Shown here one piece after another: positions 35,851-46,830 of a DNA stretch of 64,000 bases. The translations under genes were made by a program, and so were the position numbers. The DNA lies in contig JAJVDF010000450.1 of the NCBI GenBank assembly GCA_022410635.1, positions 903,701 to 967,700 on the forward strand, in the 5' to 3' direction. Under the pieces are notes generated by a model, which was given only the letters and a program-made list of their open reading frames with translations, ran no database searches and had not been told where the DNA came from. Origin of the DNA: Tretioscincus oriximinensis. Lineage: Eukaryota > Chordata > Lepidosauria > Squamata > Gymnophthalmidae. Position 1 is the first letter of the stretch, and every line of letters begins with the position of its first letter.

Positions 35851-35928
35851 TACTGCTGAAAACAATTAAGGGAACACTTAGTGTTACACTGTTATATTAA
35901 AGTGTTCCCTTAATTGTTTTGAGCAGTA
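35851..35928. mobile_element. 78-bp palindromic Tc1/mariner-type MITE, copy 1
   Basis: The copy is bounded by TA on both sides, with inverted ends CTGCTGAAAACAATTAAGG and CTGCTCAAAACAATTAAGG. The two halves are almost fully complementary around a short centre 'TTACACTGTTAT'. It is in the opposite orientation to the copies at 45904 and 48896. Confidence 0.85.
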
Positions 35929-36831
35929 TATATTTGCTATTACAGTGTTTGGCTTATCCACATCTGGGCAGTTTGATGGTTGAGCCTAGAGTGCATGTCA
36001 GTAGGCATATGTGTGCCTCATTGACTGACTCCAATTATTGCTATTGTGAGATATTTCAGAAGAAAGCACTCCTGGGACTATTTCACTTTGCTCAGGTAGT
36101 AGATCAATATTCCACATTGTAGCATGCACACAGTGACAAATACTTTAAGCCCAAGATACAGAATCTGTATTCCAAGCATATATCGGGAACACTATAATGA
36201 TGTCTGGTAAACGAAATACTATTTTGAAATGATTACAGGTTTTTGACCCTGTCTGGATGCAGCTGCGATTCTTGCTGAAGCTTTCTATCTATGTGTAATG
36301 ACAGACATTTGCAACAGATAGACAGCTGTTAATTGCTTCAGAAAAGGCTTACAAAACCAGGAGAACCTCACCCTTTTTTTTCATAAGAGGAACAAAATGT
36401 GTAGTATATGTCTTCAAGATTTGCTCTGTATATATTTGGGGAGATTTATTCTACCTGTTCTACAAGTTCCTATGTAAAGCTGAATTATTACAACTTTCAT
36501 TATCCCCTGGTATATTTCAAGGCACTTTCAGGTTGTGTGCTGGTAAGAAACCAAGAAAAATATTTGGGTGATTTCTGGCAAACCCTATCAAAGATTAAAT
36601 GCAGAAGAGTTGTACGATTAAAATGTGAACAATATACTGTGCTAATAAAAGCTGTGCCCTACACTTAAATCTTTTTGTCAATGTTAATATGAAGCACATA
36701 AATGCTTTAATATAGGTTTGCATATAAATTCATCAGATAAATAATTAGTGCATTTATTTAATAACAATTTCACATTTATCCATCGAAAGCTGTGTCTCAT
36801 ACAACAGAGAATGTTAGGTTTCAAATACAGT

Positions 36832-37190
36832 CATAGGAACATAAGAACACAAGAGGAGCCCTGCTGAACCTGGCCAGAGCCCATCTATTCCAGCATTCTG
36901 TCTCTCACACAGAGGCCCACCAATTGTCCCTGGACAGTCTGAACAGAAGAAGCACAATCTTCACCTATTCTCAACTCCCTGCAAATGGTATTTCACGAGC
37001 ACTGCCTGTTACTCCATCCTAGGGGCAGTTTCAAAAGATCCATCCTAGTAGCTATTTACATCCTTAGTGTCCATAAAATGTATCTAACCCTGTCTTAAAG
37101 CTATCCAGACTGCTAGCTATCACCACTTCTTCTGGGAGTAAATTCCGCAGGTGGCACAGCTTTTAAAAAAGAAATCCCTGGTTTTACACA
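36832..37190 (-). mobile_element. L3/CR1-like LINE 3' end (minus strand)
   Basis: It begins with the reversed octamer tail 'GAACATAAGAACACAAGAGG', then 'CCCTGCTGAACCTGGCCAGAG', 'ACACAGAGGCCCACCAATTG', 'AAATGGTATTTCACGAGCAC', and 'CTATCCAGACTGCTAGCTATC'. It aligns with the reverse complement of 60450-60775. A SINE follows within about 50 bp. Confidence 0.8.
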
Positions 37191-37243
37191 AATTTTTCAC
37201 GTGCATAAAACCAGATATTGTGCTCCTGGAGCCTACTTCTGGA

Positions 37244-37556
37244 GCAGGCATGGATAGCTCAATTGCTTAGGAATTCATCTCTCGCCTGGGAGATGGGGTT
37301 TCGAAGCCCTGTGTTGGAAGTGGGGAGGGGTGAGCACCTTCCACTAGCCTGTAGCTCTAGCCAACCCAGCTATTCGAAAGCATGAATTGCAAGAAATTGC
37401 AACTGACTGCAAGTACATACATGGGAACCACCAGAGCCTGCTGGGGAAGGTAGAATGTGAGCCTTCGGGCAAAATATATCCTTGGAAGCCGCTTTGAGTC
37501 CCTTTGAAAGGTGAGAAAAGCGGGATATAAGAACCAAGTTCTTCTTCTTCTTCTAC
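37244..37556 (+). repeat. Second tRNA-derived SINE family, copy 2 (full length)
   Basis: The tRNA-like head reads 'GCATGGATAGCTCAATTGC' with B-box-like GGTTTCGAAGCC. It is followed by 'TGAATTGCAAGAAATTGCAA', 'GCCGCTTTGAGTCCCTTTG', 'GAAAAGCGGGATATAAGAAC' and a (TTC)n tail. Copies at 3050-3280 (minus) and 50056-50359 (plus) share all of these. The head is distinct from the GTAGTGGTTAGAG SINE, so this is a separate family. Confidence 0.82.
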
Positions 37557-37744
37557 TTCTGACCCCTAGGAGAGCCAGAAGCAGCTCCAAGAAGCTGGGA
37601 GATGTCAGCAGATCTTCTGCTGTTGCTTTTGCTGCCTTTTGATAGTAGCTTAAATATCTTGCACTGCCCCCCCCCCAAATGTTGATAAATGCCTCCTTGC
37701 AAATAGACCTGCCCCACCCTAAGATCTTTTCACCATCTTCAGTA

Positions 37745-37950
37745 ATTAAAGAGGTGTGGGTGAATGGGAGGGCCTTCTCAGATTATGGAATGGATTTCCC
37801 TCTGATGATGCCCTCCACTGTATGTGTTCAGGCACTTGATTGAGGGAACAACATCCTCTGGCACTGCTATTGTTTTTATAACTATTTTTGTGACCCATCT
37901 CAAGATCTTTCAGGTATAGGGTGGGAAATAAATATAAATAAATTAAATTG
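37745..37950 (+). mobile_element. LINE-type 3' tail
   Basis: Ends in 'GTGACCCATCTCAAGATC...GGTATAGGGTGGGAAATAAATATAAATAAATT', the same end used by the SINEs here. Upstream 'GGAATGGATTTCCCTCTGATG' is LINE-like. Boundaries uncertain. Confidence 0.45.
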
Positions 37951-38799
37951 AGAAAGCCAGAAATGGATGGAATTTAAAAGGAGTTTATAGCACTCTACAT
38001 CAATTATTGTCGGTGCAGGATGTTTTGTGTACGACTGATGCATACCAATCTGGCTTAAACTGATTTTTCAGAAAGTTAAAAAGTTTATGTTCGGAAACCA
38101 TGTGCATCTTCTTTATATGATTTCTAGCAAAATATAAAAATATTGCAAATTTGTCTGTTGCTCTAATAACTTAGGGCAAATGTTGCTCTCTTTGCTAATC
38201 ATATGCCAATTTTAAGGATAAGTTAAATTTTAAAGATCTAAATCTGTATTTAAAATAGAAATCTGTAAATGCTTTTATTCAGTGTTATTAACTTGATTTA
38301 GCCAGAAGGTGGCAGTCTCTGGCTTCTTTTCCTGTGCTGTTGTGCCCTATGGCACTTAAAAGAACCACCACAGGTTTCTGTTCTGTCCTCAGTGTAGTGC
38401 AATTAAGAAAAAAAAGCACAAAAGTGAACTTTCGCTTCTCATATTTCCTTTTGAACTTGTGTCAGCAATAAACTGGAAGAATGTTTTGACTGGAATATTG
38501 CCAGATTTTATAAACTAAGGCATGATTAAGCATGCCTATAGTCATGTACAACTTTAGTTATCTTCTGTGGTGGTTTCCCTTTTAAAATACAGGCGTATCT
38601 CATATATCAGTTCATTTATTTTATAAAATCTGTACAGCATAATATTTTAAGCACTTTACACTACTTTTTTAATTAGATAAAATACTAAGTTTTGTATAAA
38701 TATAATATCTCTGGGGGAATACCTGAGCAATGCTAAAGAATTAACAGTCCTTGCTCAATAGACTTTCCACATTAATTTATAGACCCGGGCCATATCCCC

Positions 38800-39160
38800 A
38801 TGGCCAAAAAACAGCACTTTGGAGGCAATTTAACCTTCATTTCGTCCCACGGAACCACGCACTTTTGAGGTCTTTTCTGCGCAGTATTTAGCCAGCGCAT
38901 ATTCTCCAATATAAACAGCCTCCATTTTAAAGTCTTTAAGAAAAAATCTCTCCGGAGGACTGGAGAACTGCCTTTCCAGAAATTGTAAAGATTTCATTGG
39001 CTCTTGGATGGGGAGAGACCATAAGCAAGGTCGCAGAGAATTCTGGAGATTGTAGTCAGGCAAGCAGCACTTCTTTTGGGGCTTGAATTTTGAAGCCAGA
39101 TGAGGTAAGGGTCTTTAAAGCAAGGCAAACCAACAGAAGGGGAAAGACCCTTGGTTTCAG
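38800..39160 (-). repeat. Interspersed repeat, copy B (inverted mate of 8691-9060)
   Basis: The reverse complement reads 'CTGTTGGTTTGCC', 'GCTTTAAAGACCCTT', 'GCCTGACTACAATCTCCAG', 'ACTTTAAAATGGAGGCTGTT' and 'GCGCTGGCTAAATACTG', co-linear with 8691-9060. Both copies lie in introns of the same gene in opposite orientation, about 30 kb apart. Confidence 0.7.
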
Positions 39161-39514
39161 ACATAAACAATGTTATTGCCAGCTTCCTGTTTCTCTACTT
39201 CTCTACGTTTATGTGTCTTAGTTGTGTTTTTGCCTGCTTTTCTGCATTTTTATATGAGGACAAGTGCTTATTAAAAAAGTCTGGATGCCAAACAGATTCA
39301 GAAAGCTAGCACAAGCAGCAGCAGCAGCCCAAATGTGAAAAAAATGAAACAGAGCTGTTGTTATGGGACCTGCTGAGTAGCAGGCAGCCTCTTCTGCCTT
39401 GCAAACTACAGCTCCCAGCCTTCACTGCAGATAGCCCTGGAAGGAAGGAAGCCTCTTTAGCCACCTGTGCCCAGTTCTGCCAACGGAAACATGTTTCCTG
39501 CTGGGAGAACCCAT

Positions 39515-39610
39515 CTATAAGGCCCTTAATGGCTTGGATCCCAAATACCTTACAGAATATCTCCTCTCATATAGACCTGCACATGCTTTATGACCTACAG
39601 ACCAGATGCC
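39515..39610 (+). mobile_element. Short LINE-like fragment
   Basis: The segment 'CCATCTATAAGGCCCTTAATG ... CCAAATACCTTACAGAATATC' translates on + to (K)ALNGLDPKYLTEYLL, a motif seen near the C-terminus of L2-type ORF2. Only about 95 bp are left. Confidence 0.4.
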
Positions 39611-39935
39611 ACCCACTTGAGCAATGAAAGGGGCTGGGATATGTGGCATTCTTGGCCCATGCCCTAAACAACAAAACTAGCCCTCGAAAAAGGGGAATGG
39701 AAAGACTGTAGTAAATACGTGAGCAGAAATATAAATACTCAAAACCAAATACAACACTGCATGTACAACATACAATAATACAATATAATGAAAGTCTCTC
39801 AAGCACCCAAACAGGTGCTATTAAATGTTCAAGAATGGAAGGAAATGCAGGCCAAATATGTTTCAATCATATGTCTTTATCAGTGGCCTATGTGGAAATG
39901 CTGAAGTCCTATGCAAACATAAAATAGTCAATTTC

Positions 39936-40137
39936 AGAGAAATAACCGTGTTAGTCTAGTAGAAAGTCCAGCAAAGGAGCTAGCAGCACTTTGAGACTAA
40001 CTTGAGAAAAGTGGGTGGCATAAGCTTTCGTAGACACGTCTACTTCTGCAGATGCATCTGAAAAAGTAGACCTGTCTAAGAAAGCTTATGCCACCCACTT
40101 TTCTCAAGTTAGTCTCAAAGTGCTGCTAGCTCCTTTG
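39936..40137. mobile_element. Foldback retroposon-like copy F2: 166-bp spacer-free palindrome
   Basis: After the 5' segment AGAGAAATAACCGTGTTAGT, the 83-bp arm 39972-40054 is followed immediately by its reverse complement 40055-40137. By eye 79 of 83 pairs match, the first 62 without error. There is no loop. The arm contains the linear repeat's 'CAAAGGAGCTAGCAGCAC' and 'GCATAAGCTTTCG' blocks. The octamer ATAAAATA occurs at 39919-39926 and at 40138-40145, a weak candidate target duplication. Confidence 0.85.
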
Positions 40138-42807
40138 ATAAAATAATAAAAAGAGTTCAATTTACGTGTAAGAGAAAAAACCCACCTAATATACATATAT
40201 ATATAAATGTGCCATTTTCTGAGACCCACCTTATATGCATCTAGATGACAGGTGAAGACACGGGAATCGCATCCTCTCCCTATGCAGGCATTGACACTGT
40301 TTGGGTAATATTTGTTTTTAACTCTTTTTAACAGTTTTTATGTATTTTGTTGTGACCCATTCTGACGTCAGGTATATACATTTATGCATATAAATAAATA
40401 AATTGAGAGAAGCTGGGGCTAAATATATGAGCAAATTGAACATTCTGTGTTCATTTTGTTTTATCAAATTGATCTGGCTGCTGGACCAACCAATTTGAAT
40501 TTGACTTAGAACCAAGCAATCAATTCATTGAACCAGATGTCCAGTTCGAAGTTCAGTTTGCATGGGCAACATTTAGTGAGCTCCGGAGCACTATTTCCTG
40601 TGCATTCATCCAAGTTGGAGTAGGGGAGGGGAAGATGCTTTTCAAGTACCTTCCTGTTTACGGAGCTCTGGGCCAGTGGATGATTTACAAAGATGTGCTG
40701 AAAAATAAAAACTATATAGCATTCTTCTTTTTAAAAAATTGAAGTATTTTTATTTTTTTCAAAAAGTCCTTTAAAATCACCAGCTAGTGGGTTCTGTATT
40801 GTGGAGATCAGTTCCAGTTCCTGCCCCATTTAATTCAGATGCAATTTGTAAGCACAAATTATATGAACTATTTCCCCAAAGTATTTCTGTTGTGTCTTCT
40901 ATTTTATAGATGTTTGTGATGCAGCATAAAATTCAATTCAGAGCAAAAGTGGCTTTTCGTTTTGCAAAATTGAAACGAAATAGGGGTTGCTATTTTGTAT
41001 TTCAACTGTTTGTCTCAATATCAACAACAGGGGGAGAAATAGCAATACCAGCTGTTTTGGCAATCTTCTTTGAAATTATATAAATCTTCAAGAATCAGGT
41101 CTGGGTAACCTGACTAATTTGTGGATTATTTATATTATAATAATATAATGAGTTCTCCAGGATAATGGAAAACAATGTTATTTTTTCCATAAAATATGGA
41201 ATCACATTTTTCTGATGTATAGGTCAGAGGAAAAAGAAACCATTAAGTCTATGCGTTTATTATTTTCTAACAGCAGCTGTTTTACGACTGGAATCAGCAG
41301 CAGCTCCTCATATAACATGTTTTACGATGAATGCATATGAAAGCCAATGTTCAGATTCCAGCATAGGGGTACAAAATGTCAAAGGGAAATAAAAAAATGA
41401 TAGACCCTCCCCACTTTCAGAAAAATCTCCCATTGTTTGAGCATTCTACATAGAAGTGCCCAGGTAATGGAGGAGAAGGGGAGGGAAGATGGCAGCAATG
41501 CCTGGGCAAGGGCTCTTCAGTTATCCAGCTACCCTTTTCACTGCCTGGTCATGGAGGGCAGCAAGATGGCAAGTTGTGATCGGGGTAGAGGTGCCAGCAT
41601 TGCCTTTCTTGTCTATCTGCTCCCACCTACTTCCTTGTCCTTCCTTACTCCACCTACATTATTCCACTGGTTCCTCTATCTACAAAAGTGTGCAGGGTTG
41701 TGACATATGAATCCTTCTCTGTAGCAGCTTTGCCATCTTTGGAATAACCTCCCAGTGGAAATATGCAAGGTGTCAACTTCATATATTTTGGACACTAGAT
41801 TGAAACGTATCTTCACCTGGGCCTTGATGCATAGTTTCTTCTGAATATTGTTCTCCTAGCTGTGGAGGGAGGGGGAGAGATTAGGTGATTGTCATTTTAT
41901 ACATATTTTGGTATTACACGTTGTGAACTTTTGGAACCTCTGAAGTGAAAGATGCAGACGTTATAAATTAAATAATAATCAAATAAATTGTTTGAGGAAC
42001 AAATCAAATTCCTTCTTCCGAAGAGGTGGAAGAATGGCTAAATGGTGTTTCCTTCTCTTGTTCACTGGAAATATTTTTATCTTAAGTAAGAACCATAGAG
42101 TGGTTTTCAGATCAGTTTACAAAAGCTCTATTGTAATTCAAGATACATATTTCAAAACCATGGCTTACTGTCATATTTTTCTCATCCTGCAAAACACATA
42201 CTATAGTATTTGTAATTACCTTTATTTAAATTAACTAAACCTTTGTGTAGTAATTCATAGGAAAATATTACACGAATTAAAATATTTTAATAGCATATAA
42301 TATTAATTTATTAATTATATTCAATCATTACTTTATTATAGGCCAGATAGATTCAACAGCACAAAAATACAAAATCACAAAAAATTATGAATTTTATATA
42401 CTGTACATGAAATTTAAAGCAAGATCTCCAAAATCTTTTGGAATCAATAGCTATAGGCAGAAATCAACACATAGCTAAGATTATCATAAATTTTAACTAG
42501 TTAATATCTTTATCATTAATAAGATGTGTATTGTCAATGGGCCTAATTAGAACTCTGGGATTGCTCTTCATCTGGACCAATCCCAGAGCTCACAGAGAGG
42601 TAGCGGCAACGGCTCACTGACTGGGAGTGAATAGAAAGTTGATCCTGATAGGTTTTCCAGGGTGTAGAAACAAGAAAATATGATCTTGTCAGGCAATCAT
42701 AATTGACAACTGTTCCACCAGCCAATCAAATTATTTTGTAATAGGCAGTCAATATCTGGGGCTGTTTCCTCAATAACACAGTTATTTCAATATTTTGTTT
42801 CAAATAA

Positions 42808-42911
42808 TTACAGAGAAATATCCATGTTAATCTAGTAGAAAGTCCAGCAAAGGGGCTAGTAGCACTTAGAGACTTTCTCCTGGTAGTCTCTAAGTGCTAC
42901 TAGCCCCTTTG
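42808..42911. mobile_element. Foldback retroposon-like copy F3
   Basis: After CAGAGAAATATCCATGTTAA, a 27-bp arm (42848-42874) is repeated as its exact reverse complement at 42885-42911 with a 10-nt loop. Direct repeats TTTCAAATAA (42798-42807 and 42912-42921) bound the insertion, or 14 bp if the preceding TTTG is counted. The arm starts at the same CAAAGG as in F2. Confidence 0.85.
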
Positions 42912-43520
42912 TTTCAAATAAGAGCGGGATAAATTACTCTTGGCTTCTCTGGTGGTTGTATTTTGGTTCCATGGTATCATGCTGTCAGATGCTATGAAGC
43001 TGGTGATAACGTCAATTGCCTTCATGGAAGCATTTGAACAGGCTTCTTGACAATGGCAGAAATGGTTTGTAATTACCATCAGGATTTTCTACATTAGGCC
43101 TTGTGCTGGAAGGTAGAGCCCTGCTATTTACATTCTAGTCCGTGCCTAAAGTTTGCTGCACCAGCATGCAGGTGGATGGTCCTGACCAGGAATCAAATCC
43201 ATTCTGGAATAACATCCAATGCAAAAAAAATCCCATAACAATCCTATACTAGGGAGTTCCTCTGTGATTGAGTTACAATTTGTTCTTGGGTTGGTAGTGA
43301 ATTAAGAGAGGAAAAAGAATAAGAAAAAGGAGGGAAACAAAGATAGACCACCATCTGAAATTTTATTTAGCTAAGGTTGCACAATCAGTAAAATCCAGGA
43401 AAGATGTCTGTGTTAAATTTCTCTCGTAAAATCTGAGTTTAATATTTTTAAACCAATGGGCTGTAAAAGAGCTTACCTCATTGCCACTGAAGATGTAGAC
43501 TTAGTTTACAAAAGCACATG

Positions 43521-43708
43521 CAGGTGAAACCCCATTATAAAGAACCTCAATATAACAAAATTCACTGTATAACAAACAAATTTGAAAGTCCCAGTGGAGT
43601 GCCTATAAGGATAATGTTGGTTACAATGGGTTTTGTTATAACAAAAATTCATTATAACAAACAAATTCACCTGACCTCTTGGCGTTCCTTATAATGAGGT
43701 TTCACCTG
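43521..43708. mobile_element. pogo/Tigger-like MITE
   Basis: Inverted ends CAGGTGAAACCCCATTATAA and, reversed, CAGGTGAAACCTCATTATAA. The right flank is TA and the left flank TG, consistent with a TA target and one mutation. Internal 'TATAACAAA' and 'AACAAACAAATT' motifs recur in both halves. Non-coding, 188 bp. Confidence 0.8.
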
Positions 43709-44469
43709 TACTACAATCTTGTATCTAAGGTGCTATAAGACTCCATTACCTGAGTGCTTGTTTTCCTAAATCCTTATAGAATGGAGTACTGTTTGCTCGA
43801 AACACAAAAACTAGATTTTACAACAATTTATTATTCTGATCTTTTTAGGGAACTATTGTAGCTCTACTTTTTCAGCAGTGTGGAATAGATGTGTTTTGGT
43901 TAAAAGTGTTCTCAGGAAATGCTTACTGAAATGCTTATGCTTTGAAAGAAAATATACAGACCTGAAAACAGATTTATAGCTTCAGAATTGCTTTAAATTT
44001 CATTTGGCAAATGTAAATACCCAGACATTCTTTGAGTTCTAATAAGTTTACTCAAGTTAATAAATTCCAGAAGTTCAAATCATTTTTCCTTCCAGAGCAG
44101 CTGCAATATCCTAGAAGTACATTTGTGATTTTAAATATAATTCATCCCATTTGATGTTTCATATTTGAAAGTGAGGTCCGCATCTTACTTAAATGGGTGC
44201 GTTTTGTTCTTGATACATTGCCTTGATACAACTATAGATGTTTTAACAACACATCCATGTTTTTTTATTGTTGTAGAGATGGCTATTAACTAATAAATCA
44301 AGACTGGAAGAAAAAATATCAATCTACTTCTGGTTCTAAGATTTGTAAAAATAAATATCTGATTTTGTATTCCTAAGAAATTAGTAACTTCTAGATGCAT
44401 ATATTAAACAAATTAATACATAAGTCATGCAAATAATTTTATTCATGAGTATATAAGCAGCACAAGAGA

Positions 44470-44770
44470 AATATTTCAAAGAAATAGCTGTGTTAATCTG
44501 GGTCATGAATATCCAAGAAGATGAAGAACTGTGGCTTTTATAACCCGCTTTTCCCACCCAAAGGGACTCAAAGACACTTACAAGCTAATTTTTGCCCAAA
44601 AATCCATCTTCTCCATCATGTTGAGATGATGGCACCTATTATCTAGTTGTGATTGCTCACTTTCGAACAGCTAGATTGGCCTCACCTCTCTGTCAAAAAG
44701 CAAGAAAAAAGTAGTCAGAATGAGCTTTCACAGATGGCTACTTCAGATGCTAGGTCAAGTTGTCTGACTT
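44470..44770. repeat. Dispersed repeat split by a minus-strand SINE
   Basis: 'AAAGAAATAGCTGTGTTAATCTGG' at about 44478 and 'GAGCTTTCACAGATGGCTACTTCAGATGC' at about 44722 are the two halves of the same repeat as 22858-22975. Between them a minus-strand SINE (about 44525-44695) begins 'TTATAACCCGCTTTTCCCACC'. Confidence 0.55.
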
Positions 44771-45557
44771 TTTCTTCTTGGCCTTTCTAGACATACCAAG
44801 CACAGCAATAAAAACTTAACAGGCTTCCCACTCTTGTTCCACAACAGCATTTCCTTGAAGTTTTCTCTATAGTAATATATGTTATCTATGCTTATTTAGG
44901 CAAGTTAGGAAACTGTCCAACATAAATTTTGGGTAGCCTACTTGCATGTTATGGTTAGCTGAAATTATGCAGTCCCCTTTAAATCAGGTGATGTAGAATG
45001 TAGAGTATAATGGGGGGGGATAAAAGAAGAGTAGACAGAGAGAAAGGATGCTGAAAAACTAAAGATTGAACTGGAGGAAATTTTGGAAAGTCATTGATTG
45101 AGCAACACATGGATGATATGAAAAAGGGAACAGGAAAAGGACTGAAAAAACTCAGCAGTGATCTGAGTAATACAGAGGATTATTTCCATCTGACAGAAAA
45201 TCACGGCAAAAAGTGGGAGATAAACGATTCTATCAGCAAAAGGCATAGTCCAAGCCATTGTTATTGTATTGAATTAAAAAGGATAGAAATATGAATGAGA
45301 GAGTATTTGAGTGGGAATAATAGAGAATAAACAGGAAGGCTGATGTTGTAAAGCTTATATACCAATAAAACTTGGGTAACGTCTGGCTGCATGTAAGTGG
45401 AAACAAGACAAAATAATACAGGGGGAAAGTCAGTCAAATATCAAGAGAATGAAATGGCTGCAATGGGAATGAACTATTTGAGATCCACACTTTGTTTTCC
45501 TCAAATTGTGATGGAGTCAGAATGAAGAACAGGAAGGTTAATGTATTGCTTTCATTA

Positions 45558-45800
45558 GAGAACATAAGAACATAAGAAGAGCCATACTGGATCAGGCCAG
45601 AGACCAAGTCCAGCATTCTGTCCCACACAGAGGCCCACCAGATGCACCTGGACAGTCCGAACAGAGGAAAGCAAAATATGCTTCTGTTCATGACTCCCTG
45701 CAAATGGTATTTCAGGAATCCTGCCTGTTGCTCCATCCCGGAGGCAACATCCAGACATCCATCCTAGTATCCATTTGTACCCTTGGTGTCCNTAAACCTG
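45558..45800 (-). mobile_element. L3/CR1-like LINE 3' end (minus strand)
   Basis: It opens 'AGAACATAAGAACATAAGAA', the reversed (TTCTTATG)n tail, then 'GCCATACTGGATCAGGCCAG', 'CACACAGAGGCCCACCAGATG', 'GACTCCCTGCAAATGGTATTT' and 'CTCCATCCCGGAGGCAACATC'. It is close to identical to the reverse complement of 60575-60775. One N at 45792. Confidence 0.88.
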
Positions 45801-45903
45801 TCTATAAACGTGTCCTTCCTTCATCCTTCTGCAGTCCCAATTTGTAAACACTCCCACTCTTCAAGGGTCTCCAGCACAGAGGCTTTTCCTACTTCAGAAA
45901 GTA

Positions 45904-45981
45904 TACTGCTCAAAACAATTAAGGGAACACTTTAACATAACAGTGTAACACTAAATGTTTCCTTAATTGTTTTGAGCAGTA
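45904..45981. mobile_element. 78-bp palindromic Tc1/mariner-type MITE, copy 2
   Basis: TA-bounded, with ends CTGCTCAAAACAATTAAGG on both strands and centre 'AACATAACAGTGTAACAC'. Nearly identical to copies 1 and 3. Confidence 0.9.
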
Positions 45982-46615
45982 TAGGAGAACATTGCTAATA
46001 GTGACTGAGAGACATCAGTATTTTCATGCTAATGCAAACTGTGGCAGGCCTCATTCATATATCCCAGAATAAGGCCCAGTGCAGAAGGGCACAGTAAATA
46101 CCCCGTTATTTTGCTACAGTTTTCTAAATTGCGGTTCCCTTGTGAGCTTTACTTCCAAACAGAATTAATTTGCCATTAATAGGAGGAACAAAGTGGGGCT
46201 CTTCTCAGAGTCTTTTAAAAAATCACTATTTTTAATCAAATGAGGAGGATCAGTGTGAACTACGTCTATAACTTAATTCTTTTCCTTATAGTAGGAGTTG
46301 AATATTTGTAACAATTCTGAAAACCTCAGTATTTTTCTCAACATTACAAAAAAATTATCCAAGGGACATGTGAAGCTTGGGGATAAATCTATGTTGCTTT
46401 CAGTAGGGAATTACAAAACCTTTGCGATTATTTCTCTCTTTTTCTTATTTTTTTTTTACTTGTTTTACTTTTTAGAAGCTAGCCTTAGCTTTTAACAAAA
46501 GGTATTCATTACCATGGCGACTGTCTTGGCTAAACAAATTAGGATCTGTGTTGAAGGCACAACTAGCTATACCAGGCATTCTAAACTCAAGTAGGAGCAT
46601 TTTGATAGTGCAAAC

Positions 46616-46822
46616 CAGGGTTTTCACCTAATCAGCCAACTGTTGGACACACGTACAGTTTCCTGACTTTTTGTTTGCAAAAGAACTTAAAAAATCATGC
46701 AGTTGATGCTAGACTATTTGATAATCTTGCAACCTGGTTGCCAGACTAAGCTGTTTTTAGGGTGGTCTTTTGCATAAAAAGCAGAGTGTATCAAATAGTT
46801 GGCTAACAATCTCGAAACCCTG
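46616..46822. mobile_element. hAT-type MITE with 7/8 TSD
   Basis: Inverted ends CAGGGTTTTCACC...GCCAACT and, reversed, CAGGGTTTCGAGA...GCCAACT. The flanking octamers are GTGCAAAC (46608-46615) and GTGCAAAG (46823-46830). The 207-bp interior is imperfectly palindromic and non-coding. It abuts the L1 fragment that follows. Confidence 0.85.
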
Positions 46823-46830
46823 GTGCAAAG

